Part shown: in pieces, positions 15,883 to 44,379 of the stretch
How positions within the stretch are numbered: position 1 is the first letter of the stretch
Layout of the letters: the number at the start of each line of letters is the position of its first letter
Assembly (NCBI GenBank): GCA_054601695.1
Contig: BAAHQB010000004.1
Coordinates: 930,001-994,000 of the forward strand
Source: Amorphochlora amoebiformis
Taxonomy: Eukaryota > Cercozoa > Chlorarachniophyceae
Direction of reading: 5' to 3'
DNA length: 64,000 nucleotides
Made by a program: the position numbers and the translations under genes
The notes under the pieces: generated by a model
Databases searched by the model: none
What the model was told of the DNA's origin: nothing
What the model saw: only the letters and a program-made list of their open reading frames with translations

Positions 15883-16746
15883 GTTACAATATGTATGTAT
15901 GTATAAAATCACACATATACATACATGTTTATTACTTCCTCTAGATCCTCCTCTTTACCCGCTGCACCTTGCGAGGCGGTCTCCACCTGTCAATTCAATG
16001 GCCTTATTTTATCATCTGGTGATATGATATATTTTCTCTCTACCTGAGCTTTAAGCTCGCCGACTTCGTCCTGTTTTCCGCTCCGCATCTACACATATAT
16101 TTTCTCAGCCAATGCGATGTTAAAATCAGGATTCTTACCAGTTTTCCGATCTCCGCAGAAAGGGTCTTTCGCATGTTGAGGTACACATCACGCTCTTGGA
16201 TAAGCTGTCGTCGATGTTCATTCAAGTTCCTGTAGGAAAATTTTGAATCTCCCTCTGAAAGGTGATATCGATAAGAGAGATTCGACATCACTGACCCTAT
16301 GAGCCCGACGGCCTCCAAGATATCTTCTTTGGCCCTTCTGGCTTTAAGGTGAGAAATGACTAGCTCCGGAGAGTCCTGAAGCAGCCTAACGCGTACTATC
16401 GTCAAACATAGTTACTAAAGACGGCCTCGAATCCCCGAATCAACCATGAACCTCAGTCTTCCATTCCCCGCAGCATCCATGCAATAATCTCAGCGGACCA
16501 AAAGGTGTGTAAGGATAACCTGAGATCATAGTCCACTTCTTGAGCGTCGATTCTGTCGTCAACTGCCGCAGCGCGGACTCGACCTCGGCCCGCCAGACCC
16601 CCTGCTCGCAGCGATAGGCCGCGAACGGAGAGTGGTCGCACTGAACTAGCTAATTTCGTCGAGGTCTCGAGATCGATAAACGAAAACGCCACAAAGAGAG
16701 TCAGTATGCCAACAGCTGCAAATACGAAGATAGCGCGGTGTGCCAT
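4423..16746 (-). CDS. serS: Seryl-tRNA synthetase, bacterial/organellar type, with predicted plastid presequence (24 exons)
   Basis: Charges tRNA-Ser with serine. Exons in transcript order: 16746-16520, 16385-16296, 16229-16139, 16088-16044, 15986-15936, 15131-15075, 14824-14792, 14728-14662, 14288-14247, 14187-14136, 13682-13589, 13436-13376, 12746-12715, 12659-12621, 12383-12320, 11499-11453, 11196-11143, 10230-10177, 8736-8680, 8324-8259, 7110-7048, 5492-5448, 4645-4577, 4500-4423. They sum to 1578 nt (525 aa) with every phase matching. Residues 1-70 carry a hydrophobic core ([14 protein letters not shown]) then an Arg/Ser/Ala-rich segment, as in a signal plus transit peptide. Then come the N-terminal coiled-coil arm (about 75-168), the serine-binding TAE loop (about 311-313), motif 2 with TPCFRSE (about 339-345) and motif 3 around [13 protein letters not shown] (about 478-490). 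I chose the ATG at 16746 because it places the hydrophobic core at the N-terminus; an upstream in-frame ATG at 16929 would bury it. Family known; plastid targeting inferred. Confidence 0.92.
6277..6485 (+). repeat. Intronic telomere-like array (CCCTAA variants)
   Basis: Dense CCCTAA hexamers and near-variants (CCCTAT, CCCTGA, TCCTAA) on the + strand, inside the SerRS intron 5493-7047. The array is degenerate, so it is an old interstitial array and not a chromosome end. Confidence 0.8.
6559..7040 (+). repeat. Polypyrimidine tract (CT-rich) interrupted by (TA)n
   Basis: About 480 bp of TCTC/CCCT words on the + strand, with a (TA)n block at about 6882-6920. It sits directly beside the SerRS exon 7048-7110. 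The Phe/Ser/Leu open frames here come from the repeat. Confidence 0.7.
9531..9735 (+). repeat. Intronic telomere-like array with two copies of a 42-bp element
   Basis: CCCTAA repeats in the SerRS intron 8737-10176. Two copies of a non-telomeric 42-bp element (GAGTCAACGG...CTGAATAATCTGAT) are inserted at 9592-9633 and 9665-9706, each followed at once by more CCCTAA. Confidence 0.85.
10149..10176 (-). promoter_or_regulatory. Triplicated splice donor of SerRS exon 18
   Basis: Read on the - strand, the donor after exon 10230-10177 is GTCACG, and an 11-bp unit containing it (GTCACG plus YGGAT) is repeated two and a half times. Only the exon-proximal copy fits the coding phase. Confidence 0.55.
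10363..10390 (-). pseudogene. Ghost copy of the SerRS exon 18 acceptor
   Basis: The 28 bases match 10219-10246, the acceptor and first codons of SerRS exon 18, with only a few differences. The CTAG acceptor and the start of the coding segment are retained; the rest of the exon is absent. Confidence 0.55.
10742..11092 (+). repeat. Two purine minisatellites (10-bp and 22-bp units)
   Basis: About 10742-10845 repeats a 10-bp GAGCGAGAGA unit. About 10929-11092 repeats a 22-bp unit containing GCGCGCGACAGAGAGT about seven times, almost perfectly. Both lie in the SerRS intron between exons 11196-11143 and 10230-10177. The ORFs across them are repeat artefacts. Confidence 0.85.
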
Positions 16747-17052
16747 TCGTGTGGCAAACGGGTCAAACCCCACAACACCCAGACGGCTTGGCGGAAATAA
16801 AAAGTTCGGCCAGACACGTGTCTCGGAATCCAAAGTTAAGCACACGTGTCCTTTTGCACGTGACAGACGATCGTGACAACATCTTATGTGATACCGCCCA
16901 CAGTCACGACGTGCATCCCCAAAAGACAAACCCCTCCTTCCCCAGTGTCCAGGCGACGTCTCTCCTCCCCCCAGGAAGATTTGAGGAAATTCTAGAGTAT
17001 AAGAGGGATTTAGAGGCGAAGGAGACCTTGACGTAGGTGGTAAATTTACAAA
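16747..17052. promoter_or_regulatory. Divergent promoter with three CACGTG boxes
   Basis: 306 bp between the SerRS start (-) and the SAM-carrier start (+). It contains CACGTG at 16815-16820, 16843-16848 and 16857-16862, two of them within ACACGTGTC. CACGTG is the known core of bHLH/bZIP-bound E/G-boxes; regulatory use here is inferred. TA tracts are absent, unlike in the introns. Confidence 0.5.
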
Positions 17053-22987
<5,935 letters not shown>

Positions 22988-23289
22988 AAACCCGAACCCT
23001 AACCCTTGCTCTACTCTCATCGATATTGTCAATATATGTACCTCCATCTAGTAGTATCCGAACTATATGTAAATAATTTGTACGTATAGGTAACTTGTTA
23101 CCTTGCCCTTCTTAAGCTTCTTCATTAGATTCGCCGGCATATATTTATTGTCGTAATTTGTCTGCTTCTTCCTCTTTGTCTGCGTGCGTGTCTCACACTA
23201 CCCATGTGTGTATACATGTGTTTGTCGAAGGGGAGAGATAAGGAATGTATTATCTATACAAGAATATATGTTTACTTATACATGTTATG

Positions 23290-23322
<33 letters not shown>

Positions 23323-23484
23323 TGACTTGTTACATATACATAGCTACAAATCCCACATTTTTTACATACGTGGATATATGAGGCACCAAAAAGCGATTGA
23401 GTAACGTGTTACACTGTTTGATGTATGCACAATGTATTCCCTAAATATGCACAGACATGAATGTTTATTTTTACATTATACATA

Positions 23485-23515
<31 letters not shown>

Positions 23516-23633
23516 ATATGTATATATATACATATGTATATTTATTTACACATAATCATACGTATATATCCATATTACACAGACAGACATACAAAAAAGG
23601 AGAGAGAGAAGAAAAGGAGAAAGAGAGAAGCAT
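22988..23633 (+). other. Spacer between the tandem SAM-carrier genes
   Basis: Mixed-composition DNA with a few CCCTAA words near 22995 and (TA)n near 23290-23320 and 23485-23540. It presumably holds the 3' end of copy 1 and the promoter of copy 2. No ORF here is convincing. Confidence 0.4.
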
Positions 23634-23948
23634 ATGTTTACCATTGACAACCCAGAGTTATCGTCCGTGAACGATATCAGATTCTAGATCCAACGTATAT
23701 CTTCCTCAGGGAGGGGTCGCCGGGGTATGCGTGGACTCGATACTATTCCCGTTGGATACGATAAAGACTAGGCTACAGGCCAGGCAGGGTTTGTGAGATG
23801 ACAAAAATTAGAATCATATCACTCACATGTGTTTATGTGGAATAATATGGTTTGCGAGAAGAAAAGGATTAGAATTGTATCACTTGGTATATATGTGGGT
23901 GGAATTATGTGTATGTGCTTTGGGTTTGTGTGTGTATATGTGCGTTTG

Positions 23949-23994
<46 letters not shown>

Positions 23995-24298
23995 CATATG
24001 TATGTATATATTTAAATTATATTATATATGTATATGTTACGTATACAGAAATATATACATATGCACATAAACATGCGCGTTTGTACATATGTATATATAT
24101 ATATGTGTGTATATATGTGTATATGTATATAGATATATTTATATTAAATTATATATGTATATATTACGTACACAGTAATATATACCTATATACATATATA
24201 TATATATATATATAAATTGTATACAATATAAATATATGTATGTATACCTTTTGAGTTTGTATATGTATATATGCACATTTGTATATATTTATATATAC

Positions 24299-24334
<36 letters not shown>

Positions 24335-25987
24335 TATTATCTACATATACACATATATTATATACATACATATATATATATATACATATATATGTCTACA
24401 TATCATGTATAACATCTAAATTATCTTAGTGTATACATGTATGTGCGTAAGCTTGTACAAATATATATATATATATATATATGGTTTTCATCTATGTATT
24501 TTGTGTACATCCATGTACTTGTATATGTGTTTTTCATATATGTACATACACACAAGACAAACATATAAATACACACATATTTATCCTTACCATACATTCG
24601 TACATACACAAGTAGGTATTAAATAGCGGGATATTATAGTATACACATACACATGAGTTCACTTTTAATCTAGTGATAACAATTTTTCCTTATTTAATTA
24701 AATGTAAATGTGGAATCACACCATGTGTACCAAACAACACATTGACCAAACCCCTCCAGGATTTCGTGCAGCCGGGGGTTTTAATGGGGTGTACAGGGGG
24801 CTAGGAGCTGCAATACTCGGGTAACATTCCCATCTAGTTGAATACATAAATACAAATATATATATATATATATGTTAAATAGTAAAAGAAATAAAAAGTA
24901 TAATTTGTATATATAAATATATATACATATATATATTATATATATTTATATATATAGATATGTATATATATCAATATATATATATATGCATGTTACATCC
25001 TTGTATACGTTGGTTAATACCGCTATCGTGACCCAGGTCAGCTCCTATCGCGTCACTATTCTTCGGCGCATACGAAGCAACCAAACATGGCTTGGAGCAA
25101 AGGATGGGGGTGCTAAATCATTCCTTCCATTCAATATGTCTATGTATATAATATATATATCTATATTGTGTATATACATATACATATATAATATATATAT
25201 ATATTATATCTATTCACAAATAGACATATTGATACGATATATACATATGTATGTATATATGTATTTTATGATATACATGTACAGATACGTACATATATCA
25301 TAGATATGTACATATATATGCACCTTAAAACCCCCGTTCTGAAACCTAGCTCCTGCCCTCAGGTTCCCAAAGGAGAGGGAGGCTGGGGAGTTCACATGAT
25401 TGCGGGTCCTCTTCCCATCTCTCGTCCATCCTTCGCTTTCCCTCTCCCTCCCCCCCTTTTTTCACCCCGTTCTCTTCCTCCAGCTTGCTCCCTTTCCTTG
25501 TTCTCCTCTCCTTATTCTCCCTCTGTATATCTCGATCGATATATACAAACATATAGCGACCCCTTCAGGTATGGTAGGCGAAACCTTCGCGTGTGTCATG
25601 GTTGTCCCCACTGAAAACGTTAAGCAAAAGGTAAGTTTATCACATTCCGATACTTCGAGTCTCTTAGTTCCACAAGAGCATGGCTTAGTCTGAGCTACTC
25701 TTAGGTCCAGGCCGGGATGCATAAGTCGACAGTGGAATCATTGCGGACTATTATAAGGGCCGAGGGCCCCAAGGGCTTGTACCGCGGGTATTAGAATTTA
25801 CTTTTTGGGTTGGCGATGTTGGGTGGATTTGGGGTTGAGATTCAGTCTTTTTTTTTGTTTTATTTTTACGGCTTTTTTGTCAGGTATTCGACGACCGTGC
25901 TGAGAGAGGTGTGGTTTGGATGTTTACAATATGTACACATATGTATATATATATATATATATATAATATATATATATATATATTTTA

Positions 25988-26024
<37 letters not shown>

Positions 26025-26719
26025 GTTAACTGTTTAATGTGCTGTACAACATGTAATATAACTTATGCATTTTAGATACGTGTATCCAATATACATACTG
26101 TGTACATATTGTATTTCAACATATATATACATATGTAATATGTATATACACACACCAACCCTAGCCAACACCCTAACCCTAACCCAAAACTAACCCCTAA
26201 CCCTAACCCTAACTAATTCTAAGCTAAACTCTGACCCCAATCTCAAACTCTAAACCAATCCCTAACCCTAAAATTGCCTAAATTCAAACCTAGTATTAAT
26301 GCTAACGTAGCCTTAATCTTCACCCTAACCCTAACCCTTACCCTAACCCTAACCCTAACCCTAACCTTAACTCTAACCCTAATCCTAACCCTACCCTATC
26401 CCTAACCCTAACCCTAACCCTAACCCTTATCTCTAACCCAGCCTCCTCACCGTAGGGCTAGTCTTTGTTTTCGCCTTAGAAAAACCTTCATAACCCTAAC
26501 CCCAACTCTAACCCTAACCCTAACATATTCCAAGCACATGCTCCACCGATCTCACCACTCTCCTAACAAATCTCTTCGTCCAGGTTCCGTTCTCAATCAT
26601 ACAATACCCGATTTGGGAGGGACTCAAGCATCAGGTCAGGGAGGCCCGTGGAGGTTGCGCTCCAGCGTCCTGGGTATGTAGATTTAATATTTTTCAGGAG
26701 AGGATTATGTATACCTTAG

Positions 26720-26791
<72 letters not shown>

Positions 26792-27161
26792 CACAATGTT
26801 TATGTACAAAGATATATGTATACATATGTACATAGTGTATATACATATATATATAGATATATATATATTCACATGTATATATATATATATATATATATGT
26901 ACGGTACCAATATGTGAGTGTAAAATTTTAAGACGGAATATACACATATATGTGCAAAGAAGATAAAATATATTGCATACTTAGATACATATAGATGTAT
27001 TGCACATACACTTTGCATGTATATATGTACACATGTAGGTACATATATATATATATATATATATATTTATATGTGTGTATATATATATGTATAATTATAT
27101 ACATATATATATATATATATATGTCAACATACCTTTACACATACCAGTACGCATATATATG

Positions 27162-27193
<32 letters not shown>

Positions 27194-27806
27194 ATATATA
27201 TGAATAATATGCATACATATGTCTGTGTGAGCACACAAATATTATTATATACCAAACATGTACACATATCCAAATATCTAAATACTTTCATAATACACAT
27301 GTGTATATTACCAATACATAGAAATATGCTAAATATAGGAATCCGGCATGTGTGGAGCTGTCGCTGGGGCGATAGCAGCGACTCTCACGACGCCGTTAGA
27401 CGTTGCCAAGACTCGTCTTATGTTGCGCTCAACAGATCGCTATGGTAATCTCACAAAATATTTATAATGTAAATATACATAGGTTACACACTGCATCTAT
27501 ACGTACATGATATCGTGATATTTTTATGCATATAAAAAACATATATAATATGTGTATAAATCCTACTAAAAGGTCGCCAGTATGCGGGAACGTTCGATAC
27601 GATAGCGCGGATTGTTCAGCAGGATGGGTAAGAAAAATTCCCCTCTTTGGTGGTTACAGAATGTGACATCACCATGACCATTCAGGGTCCGTGCCTTGTT
27701 CTCGGGAGTGGCTCCACGGATACAGTTCAACGTCTTAGGAGGCCTAGTGTTCTTTTCGGCTTATGAAAAAGCTTTAGGTCTATTAAGGGAAACATTAGGC
27801 AGTTAG
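23634..27806 (+). CDS. SLC25A26: S-adenosylmethionine carrier, tandem copy 2 (about 12 exons)
   Basis: Second mitochondrial-carrier-family protein of the SAM-transporter type. Solid exons: 23710-23788, 24760-24820, 25037-25109, 25363-25405, 25569-25630, 25705-25787, 25884-25908, 26584-26673, 27339-27444, 27573-27627, 27686-27806, in phase and ending at TAG 27804-27806 (265 codons). The carrier motifs are [20 protein letters not shown] and [11 protein letters not shown]; the last is the classic SAM-carrier form, so this copy looks the more conventional. A possible first exon at 23634-23666 ([11 protein letters not shown], 43-nt intron) joins in phase but leaves helix 1 short, so the N-terminus is uncertain. 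Several introns split the same codons as in copy 1 (before F-x-A-A-G-G, before S-A-P, and after the Arg-Gly of repeat 2), which supports tandem gene duplication. Confidence 0.88.
26155..26527 (+). repeat. Intronic telomere-like array (CCCTAA)
   Basis: Perfect runs of CCCTAA (for example near 26340-26370 and 26400-26425) mixed with variants. The array lies in the SAM-carrier copy 2 intron 25909-26583. Confidence 0.85.
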
Positions 27807-28039
27807 CGGCTGCATTTTATGAAAGTTTGATTGTTGAATCAAGATTTAATGATTTAAAGCTTTCGGTAATGTTTTAAAGGCTATGAAAATTTTGCTATAT
27901 GATGTTTTGCTATTCTGCGTAATCTCTAGAATCTGATGATCCTATGTAGAGATGATTATGATGAACGAGATAAATTACTTAATACTACTATTTGGTTAAA
28001 TTACCGATTTATTATTCAATTTTCGAGCTATGATAATAT
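27807..28039. other. Short tail-to-tail spacer
   Basis: 233 bp between the stop codon of SAM-carrier copy 2 (+) and that of the GPALPP-type gene (-). It is AT-rich but not a (TA)n array, and must contain both 3' UTR ends. No other signal seen. Confidence 0.45.
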
Positions 28040-38330
<10,291 letters not shown>

Positions 38331-38487
38331 CACTGAATACGCCTGAAGATATTTATTCAGAACAGCGCTAGTCTGCGGCCCGGGTGATGGAGGATTGCAG
38401 ACCTCCGTGTGAGGGTCACTGTCCGTCACGATAGGTGACACTGTATGTGACAGACCATCGGGTCACGCAGGCCAGACAAGTGCGCTG
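38331..38487. promoter_or_regulatory. Divergent promoter region
   Basis: 157 bp between the ATG of the GPALPP-type gene (-) and the ATG of the JmjC gene (+). GC-balanced, with no TA tract. It contains short inverted words around GTGTCACCTATC and GTGACAGACC but no motif I can name with confidence. Confidence 0.4.
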
Positions 38488-39844
38488 ATGGAACTCTGGA
38501 TACTGGCTTGGATTCTCGTCCTTGGGGTTCCTGCTGCTGCATATGTCACCGGATATGCTGTATACTACCTTCTACTTTGGGAAAACTCCAAAGTCCGGAG
38601 AAATATGAGCAATTTAGCGTGGAATTCAGCCAAGACCAGACACGGGGTGCAAGAGGAGGGCGAAAGACGGGCATGGTGCGGGCGCCAACAGTTCTTCAGC
38701 GAGTATTTGCACACGATAGAATCCCGTCCAGTATGCTTCACGGGCATTGTATCGGAGTGGAAGGTCATACACAACCTACATATGTGCATCCCCCAATGAA
38801 TCAAGAAGTTTGGAGAACTTAAACAGAATTACATTTGGTATGCCATGGTAACCACCACTGCATTATAAGCATCACTAATCTTTGGATATACTCAAGTCTA
38901 ATACATTGGGAAATCGTCAGGCCATCTCTAAATGGAACCTGGACTTCTTCTCTGATGTGGCCCACGACGTGCCTGTCACAGTCTCACGCAGCCGGAATGA
39001 GGAGAACTGTCAGACGATTAAGCGATTTTCCACCCTAAGGCGCTTTGCACAAGAGCTTCGCCAAAGTATCAAGGGCTCTATGGAGGAACTGAACGCTCCC
39101 ACGGGCTCCCAAGTCGACGAAAGTTCTAATCCTGTGGAGGTAAACTATCTTAAGCAGGTGGATCTTAATAAAATCCAAGGCCTAGGAGAGGACATTGGTA
39201 AGGTTTCATGCACACACACGCACGCACACCCAAATACACACACCACACACGCACGCATATGTACTGGAAAGCCGAGCGCGGGCTACTATCGGATATCTGA
39301 GCCTAAGTTTGAGAGAACCATCCCCATACAGCCCTCAAAAGCCACGATATATACTCTATAGTCTCAGAACCTGAAAAAGATGTTTTCGGCCCTTGGTCTA
39401 TCTTCGGTACACGCTATCTATGGATTGGAACAAAGGGGTAAACCTTAGCCTGATCTGAGAATACATCTGCGCAGAAATAAATCACATCCCAACATCAGGT
39501 CGATGACGGGTATGCACAACGACGACGAGAACAACATTTTGTGCCAAATCAAGGGATCAAAGACTGTCATTCTCTACCCTCCTTACATGAAATCGTACCT
39601 GTACTTTACTAACTTGACATCCTACATATTTGTTAACATCCTACTTGCCCCGCTCACATAAGCCTTGCAGGCGACCGAATGGCAAGTACGACAGCGGAAC
39701 GGTATGCTGTGAGTACGATGCCTTCACGGAGGCTCACTTACCCGGTATGCTGCCTATTTATCCATGTATGTATGTTTATAGATATATATTATACATATAT
39801 TACATGTATAATATAAACTAAATATACTTATAGATACATGCATA

Positions 39845-39888
<44 letters not shown>

Positions 39889-39942
39889 TATTGCGTATGA
39901 GAGTATGGATAAATAATGTTGTATACAAGTTTAAGTATAATA

Positions 39943-40035
<93 letters not shown>

Positions 40036-40261
40036 ATATATAATACTGATATGTATATTTATGAATGTATACATTACAACCATATATAGATATATATAAT
40101 TATTATAGTATCTATGTAAATATATTTAGTCACATAGTATATATATATATATATATGCATATATATATATATATGTATTTATATTTATAATATTATATAT
40201 TATATTTATTGTATCTATTTAGTAATATATATGATTACATACACACATATATTTATATTTT

Positions 40262-40307
<46 letters not shown>

Positions 40308-40362
40308 TACATTTACATATACGTGTTAATATATATACATATATATATATATTATATTATAT

Positions 40363-40396
<34 letters not shown>

Positions 40397-40422
40397 TATA
40401 CATATGTAAATATATCAACATA

Positions 40423-40459
<37 letters not shown>

Positions 40460-40911
40460 CAGGGCCGTCAATAAAATTTCATCTATCCAAGGGCGACTTG
40501 CTCTTCATTCCAAAATACTGGTGAGAATATTGTATTTGGGGATAGGTTTGTTCATGCTCTCGGCTCACCTCACGCATCCAATCTAGGTATCATCAAGTCT
40601 TAACGACAAGCAAGATCAGCATATCTGTCAACCATTTCTCCTCTACCCCTCTCGAGTTCTTCCTTTTTGGCATTCCACGACTCGTAATGACTCACCGCAC
40701 ATTGCAAATCAAACCCTACGTGAACAACTCTAAACTAGTTTATGTCACAGTTCCTTATTTTCGCTCACAATCTCGGTCTTTACGGCCGTTCCCGTGGATG
40801 TGTCTGCCATCAGACCAACCAGTTAAATCAAACATAACTCGACTGATCTACCATAACTTCCAACCTCAAAATATAAGCCAACATACCAAAAACATATCCC
40901 TACGTCCTTAG
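38488..40911 (+). CDS. JmjC/cupin_8 Fe(II)/2-oxoglutarate oxygenase with N-terminal membrane anchor (7 exons)
   Basis: Exons 38488-38763, 38897-39197, 39368-39437, 39499-39600, 39671-39744, 40463-40520, 40587-40911 give 1206 nt, 401 aa, with all phases matching and a TAG stop. Residues 3-31 are strongly hydrophobic ([20 protein letters not shown]...), so the protein is probably inserted in, or passes through, the ER. The fold starts at [20 protein letters not shown]. The iron-binding triad looks intact: His222-Asn-Asp224 in GMHNDDENN and the distal His296 in [17 protein letters not shown] and ILYPPYM are typical of cupin_8/JmjC enzymes (FIH/KDM8-like). The substrate (protein hydroxylation or demethylation) is not predictable. 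Start chosen because it is the first ATG, opens the hydrophobic segment and lies just beyond the divergent promoter. Confidence 0.88.
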
Positions 40912-41891
40912 CTTGCCAAAAGCCTCTGAGGAAGCGCTGGGGTGGGCTGAGAAGATACGCGGTATTCTGAGGTTTCAGTATACGTCACCGGTGTAGAATA
41001 CGTAGCAAGCGCTAGCGCGGCTCAACGACCGACTTAGTCGTTAGTACCAGTGTACGGCGCCTTTAGTCAGCGCATGTGCATTGCGCCAATTTTAGATATA
41101 ACTTTTAATTTAAGTTTAATGTACACAGTAGTAAAAAACCTACACAATTTAGTATATAACAATACTTCTTTGTACTCATTGAATCAGTGAAATAATTCGG
41201 CCGCATCATCTAGATCATGTAATATCATAGTACATGATATCATAGTCGCCCAGTGATCATCTAGTGACACCATGAAATTTTCTAAATTCGCTTATGAAAT
41301 TTACGAACTTTATGAAATTCGGTCAAATCTACCTGTAGTCCAGGGGCTGGAATTTTGGAGCTTGGAACAAATATATTCACTGACAGTAGTACAAAATTTT
41401 AAAACCACTATGGGTTGATTCCCTTTGGCATGGATATCAACGGGGTTTTGAATATATGGATGTATACACATGCTATAAATCTCTGTTAGAAATCTCTGGG
41501 TCCATTATATTTGGACGGATCATCGGATGTACTTCCCATAGGCTGTCAATTTGCAGTGGGCTCATTCTCCCGTAGGATATCTAATTCAGGATATGTCGCA
41601 TATCAACAGGAGTTTTATATATATATATTGCTTGAGATAGGCAGCATATCCACTGTAACATATTATTAAGATCTTCACATGTAACTATTAGGAAGTTCTT
41701 TCCGAAGAATTAGAAACACGTGTCTTTCCTGCCGGATGGCATCCATTTGACGGTGATCCACTCATGATTCCGCTCTTTTTTTTCGTGATCTGGTCACAAA
41801 ACTCATATTTCAGTAAAACAATAAGCTGAGTGGCGTTAGTTCGCTTCATTACTCTATTTTTTCGTGCTTGTCCAGGGGACGGGTCCGATCG
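40912..41891 (+). other. Intergenic region upstream of the GHMP kinase
   Basis: About 980 bp of ordinary-composition DNA with almost no (TA)n. A CACGTG box at 41717-41722 sits in ACACGTGTC, the same 9-mer as in the 16747-17052 promoter, 170 bp before the kinase start. No ORF or tRNA recognised. Confidence 0.45.
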
Positions 41892-42417
41892 ATGGAAGCT
41901 TTCAAGACAAGCGGTAAGCCTTTTCCGAAATTTTTGCCGAATCTGGGTTGTAGGGGAGCCGTTGACTGTCTAACATGTGTGTAATGTATTGTGTGAGGTG
42001 AGTCTGGGGTTGGGGTTTATGGGTTTAGGTGGGCAGGGGTGTATATTAGCAATCGGAGTATGCTATGTGGAACATTTATGAAGTCATATATGTGTATTCG
42101 TAATCTCTAACCCAGCCCTAGCTGACGCCCTGAAGGCAATCGGACTCGACCCCCAAGACGTCTCAAGAAAGTCAAAATTGTTCGCTTTAGCAGCGAAAAT
42201 TTTGAAGGGAGCGAGGGACGAAGGACCGAGGACGGAGAGTGAAGTGGTCAATAGGGACGAAGAGAGAGGGGGAGGAGAGGCGGGGCCCTTGATGGCATTC
42301 GTTGTACCAGGCAGAATTGAGGTATTTTATTGTGTACTGCAGACATGAGCACACGTGCGATATCATATGTGTGTGCGATCGAAATATAACATGTTATATA
42401 TAATATATATATAGATA

Positions 42418-42459
<42 letters not shown>

Positions 42460-42516
42460 CACATACATATACATATATATATATATGTATAATATATATA
42501 TATATATGTATTATAT

Positions 42517-42557
<41 letters not shown>

Positions 42558-42576
42558 AAATATAAAAAAAATTATA

Positions 42577-42615
<39 letters not shown>

Positions 42616-43303
42616 ATATATATATATATATAATATATATATGTGTGTGTACATATGCACATAAATATTTACGCATTATATTTTCAAATATCTATACGTC
42701 TGACATTCATTTTTTGGATAAATTTACTAAATACCCAATTTTCGTCTTTCCGTGCATCTACACAGATCGTGGGTAAACATACAGACTATTGCGGAGGGAG
42801 CAGCTTGTTATGTGCCACCTCCCGAGGAATCTGTATGCTGGTCAACATTGGTCTTGTGTTAGGGTTATGGTTAGAAATAAGGTTAGGGTTAGGGTTCGGG
42901 TTTGGGACTTCTAGTAGGTTTTGGCTTAAGTGGTACTTTTGGCTAGATGTAAATACATGTACAATAAAGTAATTTCGTGGATATGGTTATGTTTATATAT
43001 GCATGAATACATATACGTGTATACTTAGGTAGCAGAGCGCAAGGATTCAGTAGTCCGGATTTTCTCAACGAAATACGACAAGAACCCTGTTATCTTCAAC
43101 CTGGTAATACTTCGGGTTAGGTAAGGTTAGCATATGTTTGGATAGCTTTACTATTAGGGTCGGGGTTGGAGTTAAAGTATCTCTGTACATATATATATAT
43201 ATCTGTTATACATATATATTTACATATAACTATATATATATATATATATGTATATTTATACATATTATATACATATATATATATTATATGTATATACATA
43301 TTC

Positions 43304-43355
<52 letters not shown>

Positions 43356-43537
43356 GTATGTATCTAAGTATATTTACATGTATATATATATATATATATA
43401 TGTATATTATATATGTATACACACACACATGTATATATTTTATATATATATATATATATGTATATAATATATGAGTATATATATATATATAATATACGTC
43501 AAATATACATATATGTATATAAACATATCTATAGGTT

Positions 43538-43581
<44 letters not shown>

Positions 43582-44348
43582 TACGTTGATATATGTCTGC
43601 ATTAGATGTACATATGCCTGATATGCATACTTAGATACATTATATATACATATATATATATATATAACATTATAATATATATATACATATATATATGCAC
43701 GTATATAAATATATATATATATACTATATCTACACATATATTACTATATATATATATACATATATAAAAATATATATCTTTTTATATAAATATAGTGTAT
43801 GTATGTATGTGTGTACATTATCTGTATTCACATTAAATCTTTGTATGTGTATGTGTGTATGTTTTATATGTTGTACAGAACATATGATCTTAGGACAAGA
43901 GGCCATACCCTGAGGCCCCCTCTAACGGCCACTGGTCAAACTATCCAATAACGACTCTTACCCGAGTAAGCACATACATGAATACGTCTAGAAATGTATG
44001 TACGATATATATATGTGTATGTGTATGTATATATATATGAATATGCACAATCTATACATATATTATATAGATATATAACATATGTAGAGATATATATTTA
44101 TATTACATATATATATATATATGTAAATTTGAGAATATATTTATATTACGTATGTACATATATATATATATATATATAGGAATATACATATGAACATATC
44201 TTAACTAATTTTTATATATATACACATGTTATATAAAGTATGAGTCCTAAGAGGTTGGTTGGAATTCAGAGATTAATATAAGTACCTATAGGTAGTGAGC
44301 TATTGGCAATGCAGAGAGGCATTGCAAGCAATATGTAGTATTCTATTC

Positions 44349-44379
<31 letters not shown>

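Noticed and set aside
16740-17036. 98-codon + frame upstream of the SAM carrier
   Set aside because: It overlaps the SerRS start and the CACGTG-rich promoter, has no family resemblance, and stops before the carrier ATG.
38565-38804. - strand frame of 79 codons
   Set aside because: It is the antisense of JmjC exon 1, which is strongly supported.
40912-41891. tRNA-like inverted segment near 41020-41060
   Set aside because: I could not build a cloverleaf with correct arm lengths and conserved loop bases.
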